The position numbers and the translations under genes were made by a program. A stretch of DNA of 46,269 nucleotides from positions 1 to 46,269 of the forward strand of contig DBXK01000011.1 in assembly GCA_002309375.1 (NCBI GenBank), given 5' to 3'. Of the stretch, positions 38,457 through 46,269 are shown in pieces; the first letter of the stretch is position 1; each line of letters starts with the position of its first letter. This stretch comes from Christensenella sp. UBA1214 (GTDB taxonomy: Bacteria; Bacillota; Clostridia; Christensenellales; CAG-138). Below the pieces are notes generated by a model, which had not been told where the DNA came from, searched no databases, and saw only the letters and a program-made list of their open reading frames with translations.

Positions 38457-40568
38457 ATGACGGCATATCAAAAAAAGAAAGAAACCGAACCGAATAAAAA
38501 GCGCGCTGCGCGGCCCTCCCGCATCGGTCTTGGGAGGCTTTGCGCGGCGCTTTTCGCGCTTTTGCTGCTCCTTTCAGCGCTCCCGGCGGCCGCGGAAACG
38601 GGCGTTCGCGAGCCGAAATTCGGCGACGGCCTCCGCGCGAGCGGCGGGCATAACATAAACGCCTTCATCCGCTGGACGCTCACCCACGTCGATCCCTCGA
38701 CCGTCCCGGAGGGCGCGGAGCTCGCCCTTCCCGCGGAAAGCTGCGGCACATCGCCCTGGCAGTATCTCTACGGCGGCATCCGCACGAGGACAGACGAGAC
38801 GACGCTCACGAATTTTTATAATAATCACTATAACGAGCAGATGACGCGGCAGCAGTACGACGCGCTGACCGCGCATTGGAGCCGCTCCGGCTATGCGACG
38901 GACTGCCAGGGCCTGCTTGACGCCTGGCTGACCTATGAAGAGGGCGAGCCGACCGATATCAACGTCCAGATGAATTATTATTACTGGTGCACCCAGAAGG
39001 GCCGCATCGACGAGATCACGAGGCCGTACCGCATCGGCGAAGCGCTGTTCGTGCAGTCGGAGACCTCCGGGAACATGGGCCATATCGGCTGGGTCTGCGG
39101 CTTCGATGCCGACGGCACGCCCCTCGCCGTCGAATCGCGCGGCATCAGCTACGGCGTGGTCATCACGCGCATCGATCACCGCAACTGGACCCACCGCGGG
39201 CTGATGACCGTCGTTTTCAGCTATCCCTCGGCGGGCAGCACGGCTTTCCCGGAGCTCCCGCCCGTTCCCGACGCCCCCGAAACTCCCGAAGATCCCGCTC
39301 CGGCCAATATTATTTCGCCCTCCTTCGGCGGCGGCAGCGGCACCGAAGCGGATCCCTGGCTGATCTCGACTGCGGCGCATCTTCTCGCCCTTTCCTCGCG
39401 CGTCAAAGCGGGGCATGACTGCAGCGGCGAATACTATCGGATCACGAACGACATAACCTTCAACGATACCTCCGATTGGGAGGAATGGGATCTTCAGCAT
39501 GCCCCTGCGAACGAATGGGAGCCGATCGGCTATTGGAATTCCGCAAGCGCAAACCGCGCCTTCCGCGGGAATCTCGACGGCGGCGGCCACACCCTGCGCG
39601 GGCTGTATTTCGCGGACGATCAGCAGAGCTTCGTCGGGCTTTTCGGCTATATCCGGGAGGGCGCGGACTGCGCCGTGCGCGATCTCACGATTGAAGAATC
39701 GTATTTTTACGGCCTCAATAACGTCGGCGGCGTCGCGGGCATGGCCGCGGGCGACGTGATCATCGAGAACTGCCGCTTCACCGGCAGGATCCGCGCCGAG
39801 CTCTTTGTCGGCGGCGTCGTCGGCTATGCCGAGCAGCGGACCGGCGCGCCGATCATCCTGCGCTGCGCTTTCGGCGGCCGGATAAAGGCGATCTGGTCGG
39901 CGGGAGGTATCGTCGGCGCTTCAACAGAAGGTACTTTCATCGGCCGGTGCTTCGGCGCAGGAGCGATCGAAGCGAGCGATTTTATCGGCGGGATCGCCGG
40001 AAGGTGCGAAGGAACGACCGTTGAAAATTGCTACAACAGCGGGGAAAATATCGGCAATACCGCCGTTGCCGGGCTGATAGGCCGCGCCGATGACTGCACC
40101 CTGCGCTGCTGCTACTCAGCCTGCGATCCCGCTCCGACCGAAACCGGCGGAGGATTTGCCGCGGCGGGGGAGAGCAGCCTCATCGAAAGCTGCTTCTATC
40201 TGCAGCCCGCGTCGGACGCGCTCGTCAACGGCTTCGGCGAACCCGTGAGTGCGGAGGAGCTCCGCAGTGAGGAAGCGCTCTCCGGCTTCGATTTCGAAAG
40301 CGTCTGGACCTTCGACCCGCTTTCCGCATACGTCTATCCTCAGCTCATCGATAATCCGCATTTTTACTGTCCCCTCCCGCAGCAGGGTGACGTCGACGGC
40401 AGCGGATCGGTCAATGTGACCGACGCCGTGATCGCGCTTCGCGCCGCGATGGGCGTCATCACCCTCGGGGAGGATCAGCTTCCCCGCGCCGATATGAACG
40501 GCAGCGGGACGGCCGACGTGACCGACGCGCTGATGATCCTCCGCATCGCGATGGGCGTCGTTTCCTGA
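38457..40568 (+). CDS. NlpC/P60-like peptidase domain fused to GLUG repeats and dockerin
   Basis: 703 residues. A basic N-terminus of about 28 residues leads into a signal helix (LCAALFALLLLLSALPAAA). Next is a peptidase-like domain: YATDCQGLLDAWL with C150 and MGHIGWVCG with H209 fit the Cys and His of NlpC/P60-type wall amidases; the third residue is not identified. From about residue 290 comes FGGGSGTEADPWLISTAAHL, as in the upstream protein, then GLUG-like repeats (VGGVAGMAAG, VGGVVGYAE, AGGIVGAST). The C-terminal dockerin has GDVDGSGSVNVTDA and ADMNGSGTADVTDA. It may cut peptidoglycan while held in a cohesin-bound surface complex. Paralogue of the preceding gene. Confidence 0.83.
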   Translation: MTAYQKKKETEPNKKRAARPSRIGLGRLCAALFALLLLLSALPAAAETGVREPKFGDGLRASGGHNINAFIRWTLTHVDPSTVPEGAELALPAESCGTSPWQYLYGGIRTRTDETTLTNFYNNHYNEQMTRQQYDALTAHWSRSGYATDCQGLLDAWLTYEEGEPTDINVQMNYYYWCTQKGRIDEITRPYRIGEALFVQSETSGNMGHIGWVCGFDADGTPLAVESRGISYGVVITRIDHRNWTHRGLMTVVFSYPSAGSTAFPELPPVPDAPETPEDPAPANIISPSFGGGSGTEADPWLISTAAHLLALSSRVKAGHDCSGEYYRITNDITFNDTSDWEEWDLQHAPANEWEPIGYWNSASANRAFRGNLDGGGHTLRGLYFADDQQSFVGLFGYIREGADCAVRDLTIEESYFYGLNNVGGVAGMAAGDVIIENCRFTGRIRAELFVGGVVGYAEQRTGAPIILRCAFGGRIKAIWSAGGIVGASTEGTFIGRCFGAGAIEASDFIGGIAGRCEGTTVENCYNSGENIGNTAVAGLIGRADDCTLRCCYSACDPAPTETGGGFAAAGESSLIESCFYLQPASDALVNGFGEPVSAEELRSEEALSGFDFESVWTFDPLSAYVYPQLIDNPHFYCPLPQQGDVDGSGSVNVTDAVIALRAAMGVITLGEDQLPRADMNGSGTADVTDALMILRIAMGVVS

Positions 40569-40641
40569 CGGCGGGAAAACGTTTACAAAATATTCGATTC
40601 AACATATAAAAAATATATATGCGAAAAACACATTTTTTCGG

Positions 40642-40670
40642 TTGAAGCGCGCTTTGATTAGCGTTATAAT
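40642..40670 (+). promoter_or_regulatory. Promoter of serC
   Basis: TTGAAG (40642-40647), 17-base spacer, TATAAT (40665-40670). The leader of about 55 bases ends in AAAGGAG. The stretch 40569-40641 before it is AT-rich and shows no clear terminator. Confidence 0.7.
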
Positions 40671-40732
40671 CGGATTATGGGAACTATGGCTTCCCACGGA
40701 ATTAAGAAATATTTTTTAAAGGAGTATTTGCT

Positions 40733-41827
40733 ATGAAATACGGTCGTGTTTACAACTTCTCCGCCGGCCCCTCCATCCTCCCCGAAGCGGTGCTCGAGAG
40801 CGTCCGCGACAACCTTCTCAATTACGAAGGTTCCGGCATGTGCGTCATGGAAATGAGCCACAGGTCCAAGGTTTTCCAGAAGATCATCGACGAAGCCGAG
40901 CAGGATCTCCGCGATCTGATGAACATCCCCGACAACTACAAGGTCATGTTCATCCAGGGCGGTGCGACCCTCCAGTTCGCTATGCTCCCCATGAACCTCA
41001 TGAAGAACGGCGTTGCCGACTATATCGTGACCGGCAACTGGTCCAACAAGGCCTATAAAGAGGCCCAGAAGTACGGCAAGATCAACCTCGTCGCAACCAG
41101 CAAGGACCGCAACTTCAGCTACATCCCCGATTGCTCCGATCTGCCCATCAGCGAGGATGCCGACTACGTCTACATCTGCGAGAACGAGACCATCCACGGC
41201 ACCACCTTCCAGAAGCTGCCGAACACCAAGGGCAAGATCCTTGTTTCCGACCAGAGCTCCATGTTCCTCTCCAAGCCCTGCAATGTCTCCGATTACGGCG
41301 TGATCTACGGCGGCGTCCAGAAGAACATCGGTCCCGCGGGTATGGTAATCGTCATCATGCGTGAGGACCTGATCCGCGAGGATCTGCCCACCTACGTTCC
41401 CACCTACATGAGCTACGCGACCCACGCGAACAACGGCTCCATGTACAACACCCCGAACTGCTGGTCCATCTACGTCTGCGGCCAGGTCTTCAAGTATCTG
41501 AAGAGCATCGGCGGCCTCGAGGTCATGGACAAGATGAACCGGGAAAAGGCGAAGATCCTCTACGACTTCCTCGATGAGTCCAAGATGTTCAAGGGCACCG
41601 TTGAGAAGGAGTTCCGCTCCCTCATGAACGTTCCCTTCGTCACCGAGTCCGCAGAGAGCGACGCAGCCGTCGTTGCCGCGACCAAGGCAGCCGGCTTCGA
41701 TAACCTGAAGGGCCACAAGAGCGTCGGCGGCCTCCGCGCCTCCATCTACAACGCAATGCCCAAGGAGGGCGTTGTCGCGCTCGTAGACTTCCTCCGTCAG
41801 TACGAGAAGGAAAACTACAAGGGCTAA
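40733..41827 (+). CDS. serC: Phosphoserine aminotransferase
   Basis: 364 residues. YNFSAGPSILPEAVLES opens the protein, and MEMSHRSKVFQKII, MFIQGGATLQFAMLPMNL and SDQSSMFLSKP follow. The cofactor lysine lies in YGGVQKNIGPAGM. The enzyme converts 3-phosphohydroxypyruvate and glutamate to O-phosphoserine and 2-oxoglutarate, the second step of serine synthesis. It is followed by serA, so the two first steps are together. Codon use is strongly biased (C-ending codons), as in highly expressed genes. Confidence 0.96.
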   Translation: MKYGRVYNFSAGPSILPEAVLESVRDNLLNYEGSGMCVMEMSHRSKVFQKIIDEAEQDLRDLMNIPDNYKVMFIQGGATLQFAMLPMNLMKNGVADYIVTGNWSNKAYKEAQKYGKINLVATSKDRNFSYIPDCSDLPISEDADYVYICENETIHGTTFQKLPNTKGKILVSDQSSMFLSKPCNVSDYGVIYGGVQKNIGPAGMVIVIMREDLIREDLPTYVPTYMSYATHANNGSMYNTPNCWSIYVCGQVFKYLKSIGGLEVMDKMNREKAKILYDFLDESKMFKGTVEKEFRSLMNVPFVTESAESDAAVVAATKAAGFDNLKGHKSVGGLRASIYNAMPKEGVVALVDFLRQYEKENYKG

Positions 41828-41901
41828 TCCTTGAATTGACACACGGGAGCTCCGAATGGGGCTCCTTCCACTGAAAAATAAAATTATTAAGGAGAAAAAT
41901 T

Positions 41902-42816
41902 ATGCGTATTCTTGCTTCCGACGGTATGGAGAAAAACGCTGTTGCAACCCTCCGTGCACAGGGTCACGAGGTCGTTGAGCAGTTCTATGAGCCCGCAGAG
42001 CTTGCGGAGCAGGTAAAGAATTATGACGTTCTCGTCGTTCGCAGCGCGACCAAGGTCCGCCAGCCCATCATCGACGCGGCGCTCGAGACCGGCAAACTGA
42101 AGCTGATCATCCGCGGCGGCGTCGGCATCGACAATATCGACCACAAGTATGCCGAAGAAAAGGGCATCAAGGTCATGAACACTCCCCGCGCTTCCAGCGA
42201 CGCGGTCGCGGAGCTCGCAGTCGCTCACATGCTCGCCTGCGCGCGTTTCGTCGGCATTTCCAACCACACCATGCGTGAAGGCAAGTGGGAGAAGAAAGCC
42301 TACGCGAAGGGCATCGAGCTCGGCGGCAAGACCCTCGGCATCGTCGGCTTCGGCCGTATCGGCCAGGCGCTCGGCAGGATGGCGAAGGGCCTCGGCATGA
42401 ACGTCATCGCGTTCGATATCTTCCATATCCCCGGCATCGAAGAGAAGACCGGCATCGGCTATGTCGAAATGGACGAGCTGCTTGCCAAGTCCGATTTCAT
42501 CAGCGTCCATGCTCCCGCTGTCGACGGCGGCGCGCTCATCAATGCGGAAACCATCGCGAAGATGAAGGACGGCGTGAACATCATCAACACCAGCCGCGGC
42601 ACCAACGTTGACGAGGCTGCCCTCCTTGCGGCGCTCGAGAGCGGCAAGGTCCGCGCTGCGGGTCTCGACGTTTGGGCGGAGGAACCCTCCAAGAACGAGG
42701 CGCTCTTCAACCATCCGCACGTCAGCTGCACTCCCCATATCGGCGCTTCCACCGTTGAAGCCCAGAAGCGCATCGGCGCGGAGATCGTTGACATCATCAA
42801 CAAGTTCTTTGCGTAA
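41902..42816 (+). CDS. serA: D-3-phosphoglycerate dehydrogenase, short form
   Basis: 304 residues with AAGGAG before the ATG. The NAD-binding motif is LGIVGFGRIGQALGRMAKG, with RGGVGIDNID in the substrate domain and the catalytic HIGAS near the end (CTPHIGASTVEAQ). It oxidises 3-phosphoglycerate to 3-phosphohydroxypyruvate, the first step of serine synthesis. The protein ends after the catalytic domain, so the ACT regulatory domain seen in longer SerA enzymes is missing and serine feedback would have to occur otherwise. It follows serC by 74 bases. Confidence 0.95.
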   Translation: MRILASDGMEKNAVATLRAQGHEVVEQFYEPAELAEQVKNYDVLVVRSATKVRQPIIDAALETGKLKLIIRGGVGIDNIDHKYAEEKGIKVMNTPRASSDAVAELAVAHMLACARFVGISNHTMREGKWEKKAYAKGIELGGKTLGIVGFGRIGQALGRMAKGLGMNVIAFDIFHIPGIEEKTGIGYVEMDELLAKSDFISVHAPAVDGGALINAETIAKMKDGVNIINTSRGTNVDEAALLAALESGKVRAAGLDVWAEEPSKNEALFNHPHVSCTPHIGASTVEAQKRIGAEIVDIINKFFA

Positions 42817-42834
42817 GATCAAGTAAAGAAAATG

Positions 42835-42870
42835 CCCGCCGCTTCCCTTTGGAGACGGCGGGTTTTCTTT
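42835..42870 (+). terminator. Terminator of serC-serA
   Basis: Arms CCCGCCG (42835-42841) and CGGCGGG (42856-42862), followed by TTTTCTTT. It lies 19 bases past the serA stop. Confidence 0.8.
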
Positions 42871-42962
42871 CATAAATCGGCGGGAAAAGCTTTACATCCG
42901 GGTGAAAACGGGGTAGAATAGCAGCGGAAAACGCGCTTTAAGCGGCGCAGGAGGTGCGGAGA

Positions 42963-43406
42963 ATGCATATCAGAAGAGCGGAGCAGAGGGACGCATCCCG
43001 CCTTGCGGAGATCGAGGTTTTCAGCTACCGCCTGAATTTTTACCCGATCTTCAAAACCGACGAATACTTCTTTTCGGAGCTCACCGTTCCCATTCTGACG
43101 GAGGAATACCGGATGGAGCCGGAGCGTATCAACAGCAGCTTCGTCTATGACGACGGCGTTGTGAAGGGCTTTATACGCCTGAGGGGGAAGCATATCGAAA
43201 AGCTCTTCGTCGAGCCCGCGTTCACGGGGCGGGGGATCGGCGCGGCGCTTATTTCCCACGCGATCGGCCTCGGCGCGAACGAGCTGCTCGTGCTCGAAAA
43301 GAACACGCGTGCGATCCGTTTTTATAATCGATTCGGCTTCCGCCTGACGGAGGAAAAGCAGCCCGTCGACGATACGAACGAATTTCTGATCCTGATGAAA
43401 AGATGA
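42963..43406 (+). CDS. GNAT-family N-acetyltransferase
   Basis: 147 residues from the ATG at 42963, eight bases after GGAGG; a GTG three codons upstream is inside the ribosome site. The GNAT core is IEKLFVEPAFTGRGIGAALI, where RGIGAAL is the acetyl-CoA pyrophosphate loop, and NTRAIRFYNRFGFRL is the usual C-terminal block. The substrate (amine, ribosomal protein, small molecule) is unknown. It is 15 bases from the HD hydrolase gene and probably co-transcribed. Confidence 0.9.
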   Translation: MHIRRAEQRDASRLAEIEVFSYRLNFYPIFKTDEYFFSELTVPILTEEYRMEPERINSSFVYDDGVVKGFIRLRGKHIEKLFVEPAFTGRGIGAALISHAIGLGANELLVLEKNTRAIRFYNRFGFRLTEEKQPVDDTNEFLILMKR

Positions 43407-43421
43407 TTTGAGGGGAAGAGC

Positions 43422-44072
43422 ATGAACAGGGACCTTGTCGGCAAAACCGAAGCATTTTTAAAGGAAAAACTTGATGGCGGCGAATATCTTGCCGCTCATC
43501 CGGAGGCGAAGGCATATCGCCTTGAGCACACCTACCGCGTTGCGAATATCGGCCGCAGCATCGCCCGCGAGGAGGGCTTTGACGAAACGGAGGCGGTCAT
43601 CGCCTGCCTGCTGCACGATGTTTCCTACTGCGAAGAATTCGGCGAGAACGGCTGGAAGGAGCATGGCCGCCGCGCCGCCGCGATCGCCCGCCCGTTCCTC
43701 GAAACGCTCGGCCTTCCGCAGGAGCGGATCAACGATATCTGCTTCGGCATCGCGATCCACGTCGACGATGAGGCGGATTTCCCGGGGGAACGGACGCCCT
43801 TCGCGCTCTCCGTCGGCGATGCGGATAATATCGACCGCTTCGACGTCTACCGCATCCACGAGATCCTTGCCAAGGACCTTTTCATTGAAAAAAGCATCGA
43901 CGAAAAGCTTGATTATATCGAAAAGCGCCTTGCGCGCCTGAAAGAGCTTCGCGATCTGCCGATGGGCACGAAAACGGCGGAGCGCATCTGGCGCGAGCGG
44001 CTTTCGTTCTATATCCAATTCTTCGAAAAACTGCTGCTTCAGCTTGAATCGAGCGTGGAGATCGCCGACTGA
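43422..44072 (+). CDS. HD-domain metal-dependent hydrolase
   Basis: 216 residues. The HD motif set is YRLEHTYRVANIG near residue 32-44, CLLHDVSYCEE near 63-73, and GWKEHGRRAAAIA; then IAIHVDDEADFPG and VGDADNIDRFDVYRI. These His/Asp residues form the metal site of HD phosphohydrolases, which act on nucleotides and similar phosphates. The substrate is not predictable. It has no extra domain. It ends before a bidirectional terminator. Confidence 0.88.
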   Translation: MNRDLVGKTEAFLKEKLDGGEYLAAHPEAKAYRLEHTYRVANIGRSIAREEGFDETEAVIACLLHDVSYCEEFGENGWKEHGRRAAAIARPFLETLGLPQERINDICFGIAIHVDDEADFPGERTPFALSVGDADNIDRFDVYRIHEILAKDLFIEKSIDEKLDYIEKRLARLKELRDLPMGTKTAERIWRERLSFYIQFFEKLLLQLESSVEIAD

Positions 44073-44139
44073 AAAGAGTTTAAACGCCCCACCTCCGGAG
44101 GCGGCCGGCGGATCGGCCGAAAGGGAAGGACGATAATAA

Positions 44140-44164
44140 AAAACAGGGGCCTTACCCCTGTTTT
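44140..44164. terminator. Bidirectional terminator between convergent genes
   Basis: Ten-bp arms AAAACAGGGG and CCCCTGTTTT with a 5-base loop. It serves the HD gene on the plus strand and the unknown gene on the minus strand. Confidence 0.8.
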
Positions 44165-44177
44165 CCTTTTCCCGGCG

Positions 44178-44696
44178 TCAGATCTCCGTATAAGCGCAGA
44201 TCATCACGCAATCGAAAAGATCCAAATACGATTTTGCAAAAAAGCAGTAGTTCCTGCTGAATTCATCGGTATTGTACCAGCAATAGAAAAAGTCTTCGCA
44301 TTTTCCTTCGCCGAGCCATCGTTCATTGAGCGCGAATTCGGAGAAGAGGTATTTCGAACGCTCCCTGGAGCCGATCCGCGCGAGATCGTCATACAGCTTC
44401 TTCGGAATGAACTTGAAAACAAGGTGCATGCGCTGCTGCTCGGATTCGCCGTAGGCATACTCCTTTTTCGCGTACTGCCAATATGAAAGCGTGTCGCCGA
44501 CGGCGATCAGCTCGGCGCTCTCGTCAAAGGTCTTTGTATCCGTATGATCGAGCAGGAAATCATAGAGCGCGTTCACGCGCTTTTCAACTTCATCCCCGTC
44601 CGTTCCGCGCTTTGCGTTTTCCCAAACGAAACGGCGCAGCATGGCTTTGCTGCCGTCATATAACGGATGATTGCGATAAAAATCGGCGTTTCTCAA
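44178..44696 (-). CDS. Unknown protein, 172 aa
   Basis: The frame begins with a TTG at 44696, eight bases after GGAG. It encodes a soluble, helical protein starting with RNADFYRNHPLYDGSKAML and ending DLFDCVMICAYTEI. It is rich in tyrosine, phenylalanine and tryptophan (FFYCWYN, YWQYAKKEYAY), suggesting a compact aromatic core. No signal peptide, membrane helix or known motif is seen. I do not recognise the family. It sits alone with its own ribosome site between two terminated units. Confidence 0.65.
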   Translation of the reverse strand: MRNADFYRNHPLYDGSKAMLRRFVWENAKRGTDGDEVEKRVNALYDFLLDHTDTKTFDESAELIAVGDTLSYWQYAKKEYAYGESEQQRMHLVFKFIPKKLYDDLARIGSRERSKYLFSEFALNERWLGEGKCEDFFYCWYNTDEFSRNYCFFAKSYLDLFDCVMICAYTEI

Positions 44697-44779
44697 ATCA
44701 AAAGGCTCCTTTCGTTACCGAAAATCCGGAAGGCTGTTAATTCGTCTTAGGCTGCGGCGGCCGAGCTTAAAAGCCCGGG

Positions 44780-45592
44780 TCAGCTCTCTTCCGCCGGCGG
44801 CGCCTGTTCCTTTTTCCGCTTGATGATGAGCACAATAAGCGCGATCGCAAAAAGCACTATCGAAATGAGCTGGCTTGTCGACAGCCCGAAGAGGAAGCCG
44901 CGGTAGGCATCGCCGCGGAAAAATTCGAGAATGAAGCGATAGACCGGATAGATCAGCAGGTACAGATACAGCAGCTTGCCCTTTGCGCGGTTTTTGCGGA
45001 AAAGCGTCAGAAGCAAGAAAAACAGAGCGAGGTTAAGCGCGGCTTCGACAAGCTGGACGGGGAACCTCGGAACGCCGTTCGCGATCTCGATCGGGTTATA
45101 ATGATAGGTGAAGCCGAACGAGCACTCAACGCCGTAGCAGCAGCCGCCGAGGAAGCAGCCGATCCTGCCGAAAACATGGAAAAGCGGGATCGCGACGGCG
45201 CCCATGTCGTAATAGGGGGTGCGGTCGACCTTTTCGGCGCGGCGAATATAGAGCCATCCGCCGATGATGCCGGTGATCAGCCCTCCGTAATACACGGACC
45301 CGCCGAAGATGCTTGTGAATATTTTGACAGCGGTCTCAAAGGAATCGATCTTTTCAAGATCGTTGAAAACCTTGATTATGTATTGAATATTGGTGAGCCC
45401 GTAAAGCAGATGCGAACCGATCAGGCTCGCGGCTCCGGCAACAAGCAGCGCGAGGAATATGGTGACCTCGTTATAGCCATGCTTCTTCGCAAGAAAATAG
45501 GAAAAAAACAGCGTGAAAAGTATGCCTGCGAGGGCGCAGAGCATGTACCAGGGCGCAAGAGATTTGCCGAAAATAACAATGTTCGGGATCAT
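44780..45592 (-). CDS. lgt: Prolipoprotein diacylglyceryl transferase
   Basis: 270 residues with seven predicted membrane helices. The Lgt signature HVFGRIGCFLGGCCYG is intact, with GSVYYGGLITGIIGGW before it and RFPVQLVEAALNL and RFILEFFRGD after. Lgt moves diacylglycerol from phosphatidylglycerol to the lipobox cysteine of prolipoproteins, and so would act on the lipoprotein encoded at 14344. The C-terminal tail KRKKEQAPPAEES is cytosolic. GGAG lies about 13 bases before the ATG. Confidence 0.96.
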   Translation of the reverse strand: MIPNIVIFGKSLAPWYMLCALAGILFTLFFSYFLAKKHGYNEVTIFLALLVAGAASLIGSHLLYGLTNIQYIIKVFNDLEKIDSFETAVKIFTSIFGGSVYYGGLITGIIGGWLYIRRAEKVDRTPYYDMGAVAIPLFHVFGRIGCFLGGCCYGVECSFGFTYHYNPIEIANGVPRFPVQLVEAALNLALFFLLLTLFRKNRAKGKLLYLYLLIYPVYRFILEFFRGDAYRGFLFGLSTSQLISIVLFAIALIVLIIKRKKEQAPPAEES

Positions 45593-45625
45593 GGCGGATC
45601 AAAAACTCCTGAAATGTAAAGCAGA

Positions 45626-45642
45626 CATGGGAGGATCCCATG
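45626..45642 (-). terminator. Hairpin between the DUF4190-like gene and lgt
   Basis: CATGGGA-gga-TCCCATG, extended by a partly paired CAG/CTG. On the minus strand it is followed by CTTTACATTTC, a weak T tract. It may be a partial terminator. Confidence 0.5.
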
Positions 45643-45662
45643 CCTGCCGAAATGCTCAAGTA

Positions 45663-46022
45663 TTAATAACCGTACTTGGCCAGCTCAGCGCAGAGAGCGA
45701 TAGCGCAGATGCAGCCGCAGAATGCAAACACAGCACCGACGATGCCGCAGACAAGACCGCCGATGGCAAGGCCCTTGCTCTCACCATACTGCTTTGCTTT
45801 GGACATGCCAACACCGCCGAGGACGATGCCGAGGACGCTAAGAATGAGGCCGATGATAACGATAGCAGTAGCAGCCTTAACACCGCCCGCGCTGCCAGCA
45901 TTTGCAGCAGTACCGGTCATCATGATGTAGATGAAGTAGCTCATGATACCTGCAATACCGCAGATCAGCGCACCGATAGAGAGACCCTTAGAAGAGCCGC
46001 TGGGATTTGAATACTGTTCCAT
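45663..46022 (-). CDS. Small DUF4190-like membrane protein
   Basis: 119 residues from the ATG at 46022, with AAAGGAGG ahead; the longer frame upstream crosses the promoter. The N-terminal MEQYSNPSGSSKGLSIGALI is followed by three to four hydrophobic segments: IAGIMSYFIYIMMTG, IVIIGLILSVLGIVLGGVGM and GLAIGGLVCGIVGAVFAFCG. The GLSIGAL and GLAIGGLV repeats are typical of DUF4190/DUF4064 proteins, small membrane proteins of unknown role. It would be transcribed toward lgt. Confidence 0.75.
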   Translation of the reverse strand: MEQYSNPSGSSKGLSIGALICGIAGIMSYFIYIMMTGTAANAGSAGGVKAATAIVIIGLILSVLGIVLGGVGMSKAKQYGESKGLAIGGLVCGIVGAVFAFCGCICAIALCAELAKYGY

Positions 46023-46052
46023 ATGGGAACCTCCTTTATAAATGGTAATATA

Positions 46053-46081
46053 ATTATACAATATGCGGATGCCGTTGTCAA
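46053..46081 (-). promoter_or_regulatory. Fully consensus promoter of the DUF4190-like gene
   Basis: Minus-strand TTGACA (46076-46081), 17 bases, TATAAT (46053-46058). Both boxes match consensus exactly and suggest strong expression. Confidence 0.8.
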
Positions 46082-46163
46082 TATCTAATTCGAAATTCAG
46101 CGATTTTTCGTGATTTTTCGATAAAAGGCAGGCATTGCGGCAAATGTTGAATAATTCTGTAAT

Positions 46164-46184
46164 TAATCTGTACAAAACAGATTA
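46164..46184. other. Intergenic hairpin at the right edge
   Basis: Arms TAATCTGT and ACAGATTA with a 5-base loop. Further right, AATATCACT is repeated around a GCGAAGC spacer. The rest of the window to 46269 holds no gene that I can support. Confidence 0.4.
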
Positions 46185-46269
46185 TTTCCCGGCGCCGAAA
46201 GAATATCACTGCGAAGCAATATCACTCGTCCTGCGTCGAAAATCCGGCCGCGGAAAAAGCAACACTGTT

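Overview
The window looks like chromosomal DNA of an uncultured gut-type Clostridia (Bacillota). Ribosome binding sites are mostly strong GGAGG types, promoters are sigma-A-like (TTGxxx-17-TATAAT), and the chromosomal genes are GC-rich. It carries Hsp33, TspO, class II GlyRS, L28, Lgt, SerA/SerC, an ECF sigma factor with an RsgI-like anti-sigma factor, four dockerin-bearing secreted proteins, and the clostridial mobile-element genes tnpV and CD1845-like. No species can be named from the sequence alone.

Region 1 (1 to about 9.5 kb) is one end of an integrative mobilizable element. On the minus strand it encodes ParM, a ParR-like protein, MobC, a MOB-P relaxase, a ParB-family protein, a 52-residue acidic protein and a serine recombinase that runs off the left edge. 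A hairpin-rich stretch before mobC is a candidate oriT. Divergently, from a clear promoter, runs a two-gene unit: a roughly 1010-residue protein with the hallmarks of single-chain two-barrel RNA polymerases (the RdRp/QDE-1/YonO superfamily, with DYDGD) and, overlapping it by 4 nt, a 281-residue protein of unknown family. This is the most exciting system in the window. Behind it is a short promoter-to-terminator unit of about 340 nt that may be a structured RNA or small-peptide gene.

Region 2 (9.5-15.8 kb) is a minus-strand cluster: lipoprotein, two ABC permeases, ABC ATPase, ECF sigma factor, RsgI-like anti-sigma factor and VanZ-like membrane protein. It resembles an envelope-stress or export module. 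Region 3 (15.9-19.2 kb) is a small accessory island: tnpV, a CD1845-like gene and a conspicuously AT-rich AAA/STAND-type ATPase, bounded by tRNA-Ala(GGC).

Region 4 (19.2-25.4 kb) is a housekeeping operon (SAM methyltransferase, Hsp33, TPR protein, THUMP-type RNA methyltransferase) followed upstream by an aminotransferase. Region 5 (25.7-40.6 kb) holds two pairs of paralogous dockerin proteins. One pair is large adhesin-like proteins with a roughly 100-residue repeat. The other pair carries GLUG repeats, and one of its members has an NlpC/P60-like peptidase domain. GlyRS, L28 and TspO lie between the pairs. Region 6 (40.7 kb to the end) holds serC-serA, a GNAT acetyltransferase, an HD hydrolase, a protein of unknown family, lgt and a small DUF4190-like membrane protein.
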